Assembly: GCF_033406955.1 (NCBI RefSeq)
Contig: NZ_CP137734.1
Coordinates: forward strand, 2,914,001-2,978,000
Direction: 5' to 3'
From: Streptomyces violaceoruber
Lineage (GTDB): Bacteria; Actinomycetota; Actinomycetes; Streptomycetales; Streptomycetaceae
DNA length: 64,000 nucleotides
Shown here: piece by piece, positions 50,256 through 61,549 of the stretch
Layout of the letters: each line of letters opens with the position of its first letter
How positions within the stretch are numbered: position 1 is the stretch's first letter
The notes under the pieces: model-generated
The model's input: the letters and a program-made list of their open reading frames with translations, nothing else
Databases searched by the model: none
Told to the model about the DNA's origin: nothing
Made by a program: the position numbers and the translations under genes

Positions 50256-51353
50256 TCAGGACCTCAGGCGGTCCGCCGCTGCCTGGACGCGGTCGTCCGT
50301 TGCCGTCAGGGCTACGCGGACGAAGTGTGCGCCCGCCGGGCCGTAGAAGTCGCCCGGGGCCACCAGGATGCCGCGTTCGGCCAGGTGGGCGACCGTCTCC
50401 CAGCACGACTCGCCGCGGGTGGCCCAGAGGTAGAGGCTGGCCTCGCTGTGCTCGATGCGGAAGCCGGCGCCCAGCAGGGCCTCGCGCAGGACCGTGCGGC
50501 GGGCGGCGTAGCGCTCGCGCTGGACGCGGACGTGCTCGTCGTCGCCGAGGGCCGCCACCACGGCGGCCTGGGTCGGCGCCGGGGTCATCATGCCGCCGTG
50601 CTTGCGGATCTCCAGGAGCGGGCCCAGGACCGCCGGGTCACCGGCCAGGAAGGCCGCGCGGTAGCCCGCGAGGTTGGAGCGCTTGGAGAGGGAGTGGACG
50701 GCGACCAGGCCGTCGTAGGAGCCGCCGTTGACGTCCGGGTGCAGGACCGAGACCGGGTCGGCCTCCCAGCCCAGCTCCAGGTAGCACTCGTCGGAGACGA
50801 CGAGGACGCCGTGCTCGCGGGCCCAGGCGACGATCCGGGTCAGGTCGGCCTTGGACAGGACCTTGCCCGTCGGGTTCGACGGGGAGTTGAGCCACAGGAG
50901 CTTCAGTCCCGCCGGGTCCAGCTCCGTCGGGTCCTCGTACGCCTCGTACTCCGCACGGGCCAGGCGGGCGCCGACCTCGTACGTCGGGTAGGCCAGGCGC
51001 GGGAAGGCCACCCGGTCGCCGGGGCCGAGGCCCAGCTGGGTCGGGAGCCAGGCGACGAGTTCCTTGGAGCCGACGACGGGCAGCACGTGGCGGTGGGTGA
51101 CGTCGCGGGCGCCGAGGCGGCGCTCCACCCAGCCGGTGATGGCGTCGCGCAGCGCCGGGGTGCCCCAGACGGTCGGGTAGCCCGGGGAGTCCGCCGCGTC
51201 GACCAGGGCCTTCTGGATCAGCTCGGGGACCGGGTCGACCGGAGTGCCGACGGAGAGGTCGACGATGCCGCCGGGGTGCGCTGCGGCCGTCTTCTTGTAC
51301 GGCTCCAGCTTGTCCCAGGGGAAGGTGGGAAGTCGGTCGGAGACTGCGGACAC
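50256..51353 (-). CDS. dapC: Succinyldiaminopimelate transaminase
   Basis: This 365-aa fold-type I PLP aminotransferase starts LPTFPWDKLEPYKKTAAAHP and has NSPSNPTGKVLSKADL, VVSDECYLELGW and the PLP-lysine site VHSLSKRSNLAGYRAAF, with Arg in FVRVALTATDD binding the substrate carboxylate. The ferredoxin-dapC pair is typical for actinobacterial DapC. It converts N-succinyl-2-amino-6-oxopimelate to N-succinyl-LL-DAP, the step before DapE. The GTG start has AAGGGAG 9 nt upstream. Confidence 0.93.
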   Translation of the reverse strand: MSAVSDRLPTFPWDKLEPYKKTAAAHPGGIVDLSVGTPVDPVPELIQKALVDAADSPGYPTVWGTPALRDAITGWVERRLGARDVTHRHVLPVVGSKELVAWLPTQLGLGPGDRVAFPRLAYPTYEVGARLARAEYEAYEDPTELDPAGLKLLWLNSPSNPTGKVLSKADLTRIVAWAREHGVLVVSDECYLELGWEADPVSVLHPDVNGGSYDGLVAVHSLSKRSNLAGYRAAFLAGDPAVLGPLLEIRKHGGMMTPAPTQAAVVAALGDDEHVRVQRERYAARRTVLREALLGAGFRIEHSEASLYLWATRGESCWETVAHLAERGILVAPGDFYGPAGAHFVRVALTATDDRVQAAADRLRS

Positions 51354-51394
51354 GGTGGGTGGCTCCCTTTCCTCGTCGGCGCCGGTACGGCAAA

Positions 51395-51450
51395 CGCCTC
51401 GGTCCCGTGCGGCGCCGATCGGGGTGATCAGGCCGTACGGGACCGAGGCG
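51395..51450. terminator. Hairpin between ferredoxin and dapC genes
   Basis: The 14-bp perfect stem CGCCTCGGTCCCGT / ACGGGACCGAGGCG has a 28-nt loop. It lies just 20 bp beyond the ferredoxin stop, so it may end or attenuate that transcript before dapC. Confidence 0.7.
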
Positions 51451-51469
51451 GCGCGTGTGCGGGCCGCTC

Positions 51470-51790
51470 TTACTGGTTCTGCGGCGGCAGCGCGGCGACG
51501 AAGGGGTGGTCGCGCTCGATCAGCCCCAGCTTGCTGGCGCCGCCGGGCGAGCCGAGCTCGTCGAAGAACTCGACGTTCGCCTTGTAGTAGTCCTTCCACT
51601 CCTCGGGAGTGTCGTCCTCGTAGAAGATCGCCTCGACCGGGCAGACCGGCTCACAGGCACCACAGTCGACGCATTCGTCCGGGTGGATGTACAAGGACCG
51701 CTGGCCCTCGTAGATGCAGTCGACCGGGCACTCCTCGATGCACGCCTTGTCCTTCACGTCGACACAAGGCTGCGCGATGACGTAGGTCAC
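51470..51790 (-). CDS. fdxA: Seven-iron ferredoxin (3Fe-4S/4Fe-4S)
   Basis: This 106-aa protein starts MTYVIAQPCVDVKDKACIEE with Cys spacing CVDVKDKACIEECPVDC for the first cluster region (shown as CxxxxxxxCxxxCP), and ECVDCGACEPVCPVEAI for the second. The C-terminal extension NVEFFDELGSPGGASKLG is typical of FdxA/FdxC ferredoxins. It is an electron carrier for P450s, glutamate synthase or other reductases. ATG at 51790. It stands before dapC, as in mycobacteria (fdxC-dapC). Confidence 0.95.
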   Translation of the reverse strand: MTYVIAQPCVDVKDKACIEECPVDCIYEGQRSLYIHPDECVDCGACEPVCPVEAIFYEDDTPEEWKDYYKANVEFFDELGSPGGASKLGLIERDHPFVAALPPQNQ

Positions 51791-51930
51791 GCTGTCGTTC
51801 CTCCTCGATAGGGCGCTGGCGGGCCTCCGTAGGCTCCGCCGCCTGGCGCGCGGGAGCGCGGCGTCGTCGATGCCCGCCCCTAGTATCTCCGTTCTTGGGC
51901 ATGATCCGAACAGGAGGGGTGGACAGACCC

Positions 51931-52965
51931 GTGGAATTCTCTGCCGCCGGGCGTCTTGAGGTCCGTATCACCACTGCTGACGTGGGCAAACGAGTCTCCG
52001 TACGGCGCTTGAGCGAAGCTGGTGCCGCAGGTGAGAAGTTCACCGACACGGTCGGCGTTCTCACATCATGGACCGACGGTGTGCTGCTGATCACACGAAA
52101 GAGTGGCGAGTCCGTCCGTGTCGCGGAGTCCGCCCTGGTCGCCGGGAAGGTCGTGCCGCCCGCCCCCGCCCGCCGTCGCGGTCCCGCCGCGTCCTACGAG
52201 GAGCTGGCGCGCGTCGCCGCGCGGTCCTGGCGCCCGGTGGAGAGCGAGCGGCTCGGCGCCTGGGAGCTGCGGGCGGCCGGGGGCTTCACCCGGCGGGCCA
52301 ACTCCGTGCTGCCGCTCGGCGATCCGGGGCTGCCGCTCGACGAGGCGCTGACGGCCGTACGCCGCTGGTACGGCGAACGCGGGCTGCCCGCGTACGTCCA
52401 GACCGCCACCGGCGCCGCCGGTACGCAGGAGCTGCTGTGCGCGGAGCTGGAGCGGCGGGGCTGGGTCCGGGAGGTGACGGCCGAGGTGTGGACCGGGCCA
52501 CTGGCGCCGGTCGCCGACCTGGCCGGGGACACCGGTGTGGTCCTGTCCCGGGAGGCGGACGAAACCTGGCTCGCCCGGTACCAGCGCAAGGGGGTGAGCG
52601 AGGTGGCGCTGCGGGTCCTGGAGTCCGGGCCGTCGGTGTGGTTCGCCACGGTGCCCGGCGCGGAGGGCGCCGACGGCGCGGGCGGCGGGGGCGGCGTGGC
52701 GGCCATCGGACGGTGTGTCGTGGACGGGCGGTGGGCCTCCTTCGCGGCCGTCGAGGTCGATCCCGCGCAGCGGCGCCGGGGGCTCGCGACCGCCGTGATG
52801 GCCGCACTGGCCCGGCGGGCGCTGGACGAGGGGGCGTCGGCGGCGTGGCTCCAGGTGGAGACCGACAACGCCGGGGCCCGGGCGCTGTACGCCGGGATGG
52901 GCTTCGCGGCGCACCACTCCTACCACCACTACCGGGAGCCCGCGGCCGCCGGGACCGACCGGTAG
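51931..52965 (+). CDS. GNAT-family N-acetyltransferase
   Basis: This 344-aa protein has an N-terminal SH3-like beta domain (EVRITTADVGKRVSVRRL, VGVLTSWTDGVLLITRKSGE), then two GNAT-like halves. The second holds the acetyl-CoA loop VDPAQRRRGLATAVMAALARRA and ends with LQVETDNAGARALYAGMGF. The acetyl acceptor is unknown. GTG at 51931 was chosen as it starts MEFSAAGRLEVRIT; an AGGAGG lies 13 nt upstream, which is long, and in-frame GTG 51919 or ATG 51901 are alternatives. A TAGTAT -10 at 51881 is likely its promoter. Divergent from fdxA. Confidence 0.9.
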   Translation: MEFSAAGRLEVRITTADVGKRVSVRRLSEAGAAGEKFTDTVGVLTSWTDGVLLITRKSGESVRVAESALVAGKVVPPAPARRRGPAASYEELARVAARSWRPVESERLGAWELRAAGGFTRRANSVLPLGDPGLPLDEALTAVRRWYGERGLPAYVQTATGAAGTQELLCAELERRGWVREVTAEVWTGPLAPVADLAGDTGVVLSREADETWLARYQRKGVSEVALRVLESGPSVWFATVPGAEGADGAGGGGGVAAIGRCVVDGRWASFAAVEVDPAQRRRGLATAVMAALARRALDEGASAAWLQVETDNAGARALYAGMGFAAHHSYHHYREPAAAGTDR

Positions 52966-53006
52966 ACCGCCGCCGAGACATCACTCCGAAAGGGCACGAG
53001 CCTGCC

Positions 53007-53903
53007 ATGCGTCCTCCTCGTCCTCCCCGTCCCCCGTCGCCGCAGCGGTCGGCCGAACTGCGGCGGCGGTTCGCGCAAGAGGCGCGGTCCGAGCGCCCCG
53101 ACCTGGCCACGCTGTGCCTGCTGGTGGGCGCGGAGGCGGACGGGGCGCTGGACGAGGCGGGGCTGGACGCCGCGCAGGTGGAACTGGACCGGCTGGCCGG
53201 AGAGCTGCCGTTCCGGCCGGGTACGCCGCGGGCCTGGGCGGTGGCGCTGCGGGACCTGCTCGGCGAGCGGTACGGATTCCACGGGGTCGCCGCGGACTAC
53301 CAGCGGCTGGAGTCGTCGTTGCTGCACGAGGTGGTGCGACGGCGGCGCGGGCTGCCGATCCTACTGTCGGTGGTGTGGCTGGAGGTGGCCCGGCGGGCGG
53401 GGGCGCCGGTGTACGGGGTCGCGTTGCCGGGGCACTTCGTGGTCGGGTTCGGGGGCGAGTCGGCAGCGGCGTCCGGCCCCGGGTCCGCGCCGTTGGGCGA
53501 GCGGGTGCTCGTCGATCCGTACGACGGGGGGCGGCTGCTGAGCGGTACGGACGCGGAGGCGCTGGTCGCCGGGGCGACGGGGGCGGAGCTGCGGGCGTCG
53601 ATGCTGGAGCCGGCGGCGCCGTTGGACGTGGTGGCACGGGTGCTGAACAACATCCGGGCGTGGGCGGCGGCGCGGCCGGAGCAGTCGGCGGTGGGGCTGT
53701 GGGCGGTCGAGCTGGCGCTGCTGTTGCCGGCGCATGCGGCGCGGTTGCGGTACGAGCGGGCGGTGTTGTTGGTGCAGCGGGGGGAGTTCGCGGCGGGGGC
53801 CGGGGAGTTGGAGGCGTACGCGGAGGTGGTGGAGGCGGTGGACGAGGCGGTCGCCGAGGAGGTGCGGGGGGAGGCGCGGACGGCTCGGGCGATGTTGAAC
53901 TGA
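53007..53903 (+). CDS. SirB1/transglutaminase-like family protein
   Basis: This 298-aa protein has the SirB1-type transglutaminase-like domain: LDRLAGELP, YQRLESSLLHEVVRRRRGLP, LSVVWLEVARRAGAPVYGV, LPGHFVVGFGG and VLVDPYDGGRLL, with a C-terminal helical TPR-like part (VELALLLPAHAARLRYERAV). A catalytic Cys at the usual place is not seen, so it may be non-enzymatic. The ATG at 53007 is 41 bp after the GNAT stop, likely one operon. Confidence 0.88.
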   Translation: MRPPRPPRPPSPQRSAELRRRFAQEARSERPDLATLCLLVGAEADGALDEAGLDAAQVELDRLAGELPFRPGTPRAWAVALRDLLGERYGFHGVAADYQRLESSLLHEVVRRRRGLPILLSVVWLEVARRAGAPVYGVALPGHFVVGFGGESAAASGPGSAPLGERVLVDPYDGGRLLSGTDAEALVAGATGAELRASMLEPAAPLDVVARVLNNIRAWAAARPEQSAVGLWAVELALLLPAHAARLRYERAVLLVQRGEFAAGAGELEAYAEVVEAVDEAVAEEVRGEARTARAMLN

Positions 53904-54003
53904 GCGTCGGTGGGTGCGGGACCGGGGGTGGGGTCGCCTGCCCGCGCCGCACCACTGCGCGCGGCTGTAGAGGGCGGCGGTGTGCCGGCGGGGACGGCTT
54001 CCG

Positions 54004-54618
54004 CTACAGCCAGCCCTTGTTCCTGGCTACCCGGACCGCCTCCGCGCGGTTTCTCACGGCCAGTTTCTGGATGGCCGTGGACAGGTAGTTGCGGACCGTG
54101 CCCTGGGAGAGGTGGAGGGCGGTGGCGAGTTCGGCGTTGGTGGAGCCGTCGGCGGCGGCGCGCAGGATCTCGCGTTCGCGGTCGGTGAGGGGGTTGGCGC
54201 CCTCGGCGAGGGCCGCTGCCGCCAGGGTCGGGTCGATGACCCGCTCCCCCGCCAGCACCCTGCGGACCGCTTCGGCGAGCTGCGCGGCCGGGGCGTCCTT
54301 GACCAGGAAGGCGTCGGCGCCGGACTCCATCGCGCTGCGCAGGTAGCCGGGGCGGCCGAAGGTGGTGAGGACGACCAGCTTCACGGCCGGCAGTTCCCGG
54401 TGGACCAGGGCGGCCGCCTCGATGCCGGTCGCGCCGGGCATCTCTATGTCCAGCAGGGCCACGTCCACGCCGTGGGCGCGGGCGGCGTCCAGCACCTCGT
54501 CGCCGCGCGCCACCTGGGCGACGACCTCGATGTCCTCCTCCAGGCCGAGCAGGGCGGCCAGTGCCTCGCGGACCATCGCCTGGTCCTCGGCCAGCAGGAC
54601 CTTGATCGTGCGGCTCAT
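54004..54618 (-). CDS. NarL/FixJ-family response regulator
   Basis: This 204-aa protein has an N-terminal receiver domain (acidic pocket LLAEDQAMVREAL, phospho-acceptor Asp in VALLDIEMPG, Lys in AFLVKDAP) and a C-terminal LuxR-type helix-turn-helix (LTDREREILRAAADGSTNAE, LHLSQGTVRNYLSTAIQKL). It is of DesR type, paired with the DesK-like kinase upstream, overlapping by 4 bp. It probably controls the ABC exporter genes of its own operon. It is the last gene of four. Confidence 0.95.
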   Translation of the reverse strand: MSRTIKVLLAEDQAMVREALAALLGLEEDIEVVAQVARGDEVLDAARAHGVDVALLDIEMPGATGIEAAALVHRELPAVKLVVLTTFGRPGYLRSAMESGADAFLVKDAPAAQLAEAVRRVLAGERVIDPTLAAAALAEGANPLTDREREILRAAADGSTNAELATALHLSQGTVRNYLSTAIQKLAVRNRAEAVRVARNKGWL

Positions 54619-55781
54619 GCCCCGGATCCTACGTCGGTGGCCGCGCCCACCGGGACGCGGGCGACCAGCCGGAATCCCCGGCGGGACCCGCCCGCCTCCA
54701 GTGTGCCGCCCGCCTTCTCCAGACGTTCGGCGAGGCCGGTGAGGCCGTTGCCCGGGGCGTTCGCGGAGGCGGGGCCGCCGGAGCCGTTGTCCTCCACCGA
54801 CAGTTCCAGCACCGCTCCGTCCAGCGTCTGGCGCTCCAGCAGCTCCACCACGCAGCGCCGGGCGCCGCTGTGCCGTACGACGTTGGTGACCGCCTCGCGC
54901 AGCGCCCAGGCGAGGGCCGCCTCGGAGTCCTCGGGCAGATGGGCGGGGTCCGGTTCGCCGGGGAGTTCGGCGTCCACGCCGGCCGCCGTCAACGCGACCT
55001 TCGCACCGGCGAGTTCGGGGGCCAGGCGGGCCCGGCGGTAGCCGGTGACGGCTTCGCGCACGTCGACGAGGGCCTGGCGGCTGACCTGTTCGATGTCGGC
55101 GACCTGCTGGGCGGCCTTGTCGGGGTGGGCGGGGAGCATGCGGCCCGCCAGCTCGCTCTTCAGGGTGATCAGGGAGAGCGAGTGGCCGAGCAGGTCGTGC
55201 AGGTCGCGGGCGAGGCGCAGGCGTTCCTCGTTGGCGGCGAGCTGGGCGACGGTGGCGCGGGCCTCGCGCAGCGCGATGGTGGTCCGGACCAGCTCGCGCA
55301 CGCCGGTCATGGCGAAGCCGCCCAGCAGCGCCGGGAGCAGCAGCCCGGCGATGAAGGAGGTCCCGCCGGGCACCACGAGGGCCATCGCCGTCAGCAGCGC
55401 CGAGGCGCCCGGGATGGTCCAGCGGGCCAGGCGCAGCGGCAGCGCGGCACCGGAGGCGATCGCCACGTAGACGAAGAGGACCAGCCACTCGCGGCCCAGG
55501 GTGAGGGCGAGGAGCGTGGACTCGGCCGCGAGGACGGCGAGGGAGCCGAGGACCAGCCGGGTCCGCTCGCCGCGGCCGGTGCGGAAGAGCAGCAGCATGT
55601 ACCAGACCACGAAGGCGACGAGGCCGATCCAGCCGAGGACCTGGACACCGACGGCGTGACCGCCGTGCAGCAGGTCGCTGACGGGGGCGCCCAGGTAGGC
55701 CAGCCAGATGGCGGTCCACATGACCTTGACGGTCTTCTGCCTGCGGTTCTCCGGGCGTTGCCCGATTCCGACGCCGCTCAC
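54615..55781 (-). CDS. DesK-type sensor histidine kinase
   Basis: This 388-aa protein has about five to six membrane helices at the N-terminus, a HisKA_3 dimerisation domain with the phospho-acceptor His in LARDLHDLLGHSLSLITLKS, and the HATPase domain (LREAVTNVVRHSGARRC, LSVEDNGSGGP, GNGLTGLAERLEKAGG). It senses membrane state or an antimicrobial stress (family knowledge for DesK and related). Start GTG and stop overlap both neighbours by 4 bp. Confidence 0.94.
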   Translation of the reverse strand: MSGVGIGQRPENRRQKTVKVMWTAIWLAYLGAPVSDLLHGGHAVGVQVLGWIGLVAFVVWYMLLLFRTGRGERTRLVLGSLAVLAAESTLLALTLGREWLVLFVYVAIASGAALPLRLARWTIPGASALLTAMALVVPGGTSFIAGLLLPALLGGFAMTGVRELVRTTIALREARATVAQLAANEERLRLARDLHDLLGHSLSLITLKSELAGRMLPAHPDKAAQQVADIEQVSRQALVDVREAVTGYRRARLAPELAGAKVALTAAGVDAELPGEPDPAHLPEDSEAALAWALREAVTNVVRHSGARRCVVELLERQTLDGAVLELSVEDNGSGGPASANAPGNGLTGLAERLEKAGGTLEAGGSRRGFRLVARVPVGAATDVGSGA

Positions 55782-56518
55782 GCCTTCAGCGTGTCCTTCC
55801 GGTACAGCCAGGCCGCGCCGCCCGCGAAGAGCACGAAGTAGACGGCGAGGACGGCGAGGTCCTGTGCGTGCGGGGCGTGACTCTGTTCGATCGACTGCCC
55901 GAGGGCAGCGTACGCGTGTGTGGGCAGCCACTCGGCGACGTCCCGCAGCCACTGCGGGAAGGTGGTGGTGGGCATCCACAGGCCGCCGAGCATGGAGAGC
56001 CCGAAGTACACGATCATCGTGATCGGGCGGACCGCGTCCCCGGTGGCCAGGTACCCGATGGCGACGCCGAGCGCGGCGAAGACCAGGCTGCCGGCCCAGA
56101 TCACGCCGGTGAGGGCGAGCCACTGCCAGGCGTGAAGGCGTACGTCCTTCACGGCCGCGGCGACGACGAAGACGACCACGACGGAAGGCAGGCTGACGAC
56201 GGCGGCGCTCGCGGTCTTGGCGAGGACGTAGCCGCGGCCGGGCAGGGCGGTGAGCCGCAGCTGCCGGACCCAGCCGCTCTCGCGCTCCTTGGCGATGCGT
56301 TCGCTGTTGCCCATGAGCACGGCGGTCAGGGCACCGAAGGAGGCCATGGAGACCATGAAGAAGGTGGGCAGGGTCAGTCCGGTGCCGTCGACCTCGCTGG
56401 TGGCGTCGGCACTGCCCGCGATGAGCAGGAACAGGGCCGAGGGGTAGATCACCGAGAAGAACAGGAACTTTCGGTTGCGCAGTGCCCGGGTCAGTTCGAG
56501 CTTGATCAGGCCGTTCAC
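55778..56518 (-). CDS. ABC-2 type transporter permease
   Basis: This 246-aa protein has six predicted membrane helices with ABC-2 features: LIKLELTRALRNRKFLFFSVIYP at the N-terminus (shown as LELTRALRNRKFLFF), GNSERIAKERESGWVRQLRL loop, and LSMLGGLWMPTTTFPQWLRD before the last helices. It works with the ATPase upstream in export of a lipid, drug or peptide. GTG start overlapped with the ATPase stop by 4 bp. Confidence 0.94.
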   Translation of the reverse strand: MNGLIKLELTRALRNRKFLFFSVIYPSALFLLIAGSADATSEVDGTGLTLPTFFMVSMASFGALTAVLMGNSERIAKERESGWVRQLRLTALPGRGYVLAKTASAAVVSLPSVVVVFVVAAAVKDVRLHAWQWLALTGVIWAGSLVFAALGVAIGYLATGDAVRPITMIVYFGLSMLGGLWMPTTTFPQWLRDVAEWLPTHAYAALGQSIEQSHAPHAQDLAVLAVYFVLFAGGAAWLYRKDTLKA

Positions 56519-57471
56519 GGCTGCTTGGCCTCCTCGGCGGCGGTGAGGGCGACGAAGGCCTGCTCGAGTCCGAGGCCGGCGACTTCGAGGTTGCGGGGGT
56601 ACAGGCCGAGGCCGTACAGGGCGTACACGGTGGCGTCGGCGTCGGCGGACTGGATGCGCACGGTCCGGCCGGACACGTCGAGGGCGGTCAGGTGCGGCAG
56701 CGCGCGCAGCGTCGCCTCGTCGACGGTGCCGTTCCGGCTGCCGTCCGGGCTTGCGTCCGGGCTTGCGTCCGGGCCGCCGTCCAGGTCGAAGGAGATCCGG
56801 CGGGTTCCGGCCCTGGCCTTGATCTCGGCGGCCGTGCCGTCGGCCAGCAGCCTGCCCCGGTGCAGGACGAGCACCCGGTCGGCGATGGCGTCGGCCTCCT
56901 CCAGGTAGTGCGTGGCGAACAGCACGGTGCGGCCCTGGTCGGCCTGTTCGCGCATGGTGGCCCAGAAGGCCTGGCGGGCGGTGACGTCCATGCCGGTGGT
57001 GGGCTCGTCCAGGACGATCAGGTCACTGTCGCCGGCGGTGGCGAGTGCGAAGCGAACCCTCTGGGCCTGGCCGCCGGAGAGCTTGTCGACCCGGCGGTCG
57101 GCGATCTTCGTGAGTCCGGCCCGGGCCAGCACGTCGGCGGCCGGGTAGGCCCTGGGGTGCAGCGCGCAGCCCAGCCGGACGAGTTCGGCGACCGTGACCT
57201 CGTCCATCAGGCCGCCGCTCTGGAGCATGGTACCCACCCGTCCGGCGACGACGGCCTCGCGCGGTTCGCCGCCGAAGACGTGAACGGTGCCGGCGTCGGG
57301 GCGCCTCAGGCCGAGCAGCAGGTCGAGCGTGGTCGACTTGCCCGCTCCGTTCGGGCCCAGCAGGGCCACGGTCTCGCCGGGGTGCAGCGCGAGCGTCAGG
57401 CCGTCGACGGCCCGGACGTCGCCGTACCCCTTGGTCACCCGGTCGAAGCCGACCGCCGTTGTCCTCGTCAT
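56515..57471 (-). CDS. ABC transporter ATP-binding protein
   Basis: This 318-aa ATPase has Walker A LLGPNGAGKSTTLDLLL, Q-loop GTMLQSGGLMDEVTV, signature KLSGGQAQRVRFALA, Walker B LIVLDEPTTGMDV and H-loop LFATHYLEEAD. The C-terminal 80 residues hold a short Asp/Pro/Ser repeat (GGPDASPDASPDGS). It is the first gene of a four-gene operon: ATPase, permease, kinase, regulator. It resembles drug/bacitracin-type exporters regulated by their own two-component system. Confidence 0.95.
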   Translation of the reverse strand: MTRTTAVGFDRVTKGYGDVRAVDGLTLALHPGETVALLGPNGAGKSTTLDLLLGLRRPDAGTVHVFGGEPREAVVAGRVGTMLQSGGLMDEVTVAELVRLGCALHPRAYPAADVLARAGLTKIADRRVDKLSGGQAQRVRFALATAGDSDLIVLDEPTTGMDVTARQAFWATMREQADQGRTVLFATHYLEEADAIADRVLVLHRGRLLADGTAAEIKARAGTRRISFDLDGGPDASPDASPDGSRNGTVDEATLRALPHLTALDVSGRTVRIQSADADATVYALYGLGLYPRNLEVAGLGLEQAFVALTAAEEAKQP

Positions 57472-57568
57472 GCCCCCATCGTGGCCGCGGGGAGAGGGCG
57501 CCCGGCAGTGTCGGCGGTCCCGGGTGCCGGATGACAGATGTCATACGGTGCGCGGCGCCCGGTGCGAC

Positions 57569-57604
57569 GCGAGGGGCGCCCCGCTGCTGCCGGGCGCCCC
57601 TCGC
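57569..57604. terminator. Terminator downstream of the YoaR-type gene
   Basis: The perfect 13-bp stem GCGAGGGGCGCCC / GGGCGCCCCTCGC has a 10-nt loop and begins 14 bp beyond the stop of the minus-strand gene. Confidence 0.88.
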
Positions 57605-57617
57605 TCCTGTGCCCGCG

Positions 57618-59936
<2,319 letters not shown>

Positions 59937-60091
59937 GGCAGGTTCTCCCGGTTGGCTCCGCCGCCCGTCACGCCTTCAGCGGGCGGCTCGGCGGCGCGCA
60001 CCACCATACTGGCCACTTCTCGCGCGTATCCCGTGACCGCCGTGGAAACCCACACGGGACTCGCACGCCCACGGCACGGCGAAGCGGTACG

Positions 60092-60514
60092 TCACTTGCG
60101 AAGTCGGGCGGGGCCGCCGTCCGGTTGCCGCACCGGCGCGAGGGTGGCACAGATCACAGCAACGGCGATCCCGCCGAGCAGGAAGAGATAGGAGCCGGCA
60201 CCGGCGGCGAAGAGGAAGTCGCCCTCCGGACGGCTGGTGGTGAGCAGCACCACGGCGAGCGCCCAGCCGAGGGCGGGCGCGACGGCCCCTCCCCGGCGCC
60301 CGACGGCACGGCCCGCCCCGGCGCACAGCCCCGCCTCGGCGGCCAGCGCGAGCAGCAGCCCGCCCGGGAACCAGGCCGGCTGGAGCAGCGCACCCGCCAC
60401 TCCGAGGACGGCGCCGAGCACGAAGAGCCCGGCGTACAGGGCGGCCCGTCCGAGCGAGGGCGGGCGCAGCGGCTGGGCGAGTGCGGAGCTCGGCGGTTCG
60501 TTGCGGCCGTTCAC
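60092..60514 (-). CDS. DUF6113 small membrane protein
   Basis: This 140-aa protein has about four membrane helices ([71 protein letters not shown]). It starts with GTG overlapping the mshB stop by 4 bp. The pairing mshB-membrane protein also exists in mycobacteria (Rv1170-Rv1171, from memory). Function unknown; the coupling suggests a link to mycothiol metabolism or plain co-expression. Confidence 0.88.
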   Translation of the reverse strand: MNGRNEPPSSALAQPLRPPSLGRAALYAGLFVLGAVLGVAGALLQPAWFPGGLLLALAAEAGLCAGAGRAVGRRGGAVAPALGWALAVVLLTTSRPEGDFLFAAGAGSYLFLLGGIAVAVICATLAPVRQPDGGPARLRK

Positions 60515-61398
60515 GAGGTCGCCTCCCCGGTGTCGAAGGTTCCGGCGATGCCCGCGAACAGGTCGTTCTCACGTCCCTCGCCGCCCCGCTCGCCGCGCAC
60601 CAGCTCGTAGTACTCGGTGGTGAGGATCGGCTGGGCCAGGTCGTTGGAGAGGACGAAATACGGTTCGGCGACCGTGATCTGGGTGGCGTGCGCGCGCATC
60701 GCGGCGGCCTTGGCGGGGGCGTACGCGGTGCCCTCGCCGCGGATCTCGGTGGTGATCCGCTCGTCGTCGACGACGCCCGGCACGTCCTCGACGCCGGCCG
60801 CCTTCTCGAACGGCAGTCCGGGCAGGTCGTCCCGGAGTCGGGCGAAGGCGTCCTCCACCCGGGAGCGCGGCACGCGGTTCCAGTAGACCTTCGCGACCGG
60901 ACACCCGGCCTCGGCCGCCAGCTCCGCCGCTCGCATGGCGATGCGGTGGGCCTGGATGTGGTCGGGGTGGCCGTAGCCGCCGTTCGGGTCGTAGGTGACG
61001 AGCACCTGGGGGCGCACCTCGCGGATCACGTCGACGAGCAGGGCCGCGGCCGCGTCGACGTCCGCCTGCCACAGGCAGCCGGGGTCGTCGTTGTCGGACA
61101 GCCCCAGCATCCCGGAGTCGGCGTACCGCCCCGGCCCGCCGAGCAGCCGGAAGTCGTCGACGCCGAGTGCGCGCATCGCCTCCGCCAGCTCGCCCCTGCG
61201 GTGCCCGCCCAGAGCGGCTCCGGACAGGTGGGCGAGACCGGGCGGGATGACCTCGCCCCGCTCGCCGAGGGTGCAGGTCACCAGCGTCACGTGGGCGCCC
61301 TCGGCCGCGTAGCGGGCCATGGTGACGCCGTTGTTGATCGACTCGTCGTCCGGGTGCGCATGCACCAGCAGCAGACGCCGGCCGGGGAGATCCGTCAT
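60511..61398 (-). CDS. mshB: GlcNAc-Ins deacetylase, mycothiol synthesis
   Basis: This 295-aa LmbE-family zinc deacetylase has [15 protein letters not shown] (zinc ligands His, Asp), [39 protein letters not shown] (third ligand His in HPDH) and [15 protein letters not shown]. It removes the acetyl group from 1-D-myo-inositol 2-acetamido-2-deoxy-glucopyranoside, the second mycothiol step. The ATG at 61398 was chosen because the motif follows at once; GGGTGG lies 5 nt upstream. Confidence 0.95.
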   Translation of the reverse strand: MTDLPGRRLLLVHAHPDDESINNGVTMARYAAEGAHVTLVTCTLGERGEVIPPGLAHLSGAALGGHRRGELAEAMRALGVDDFRLLGGPGRYADSGMLGLSDNDDPGCLWQADVDAAAALLVDVIREVRPQVLVTYDPNGGYGHPDHIQAHRIAMRAAELAAEAGCPVAKVYWNRVPRSRVEDAFARLRDDLPGLPFEKAAGVEDVPGVVDDERITTEIRGEGTAYAPAKAAAMRAHATQITVAEPYFVLSNDLAQPILTTEYYELVRGERGGEGRENDLFAGIAGTFDTGEATS

Positions 61399-61549
61399 GG
61401 GGTCCACCCTATGAGGCCCGGCCCCCGTCCTCACGCCCGCACGGGGCGTACGGAACTGTCCAGGGCCTGTCCAGTGCCGTCGGCACTGTCGTCGGCGTTG
61501 TTCCGGGTAGGGCACGGCCGTGCGAGGCGGGACCAAGGAGGGGTGCGAC

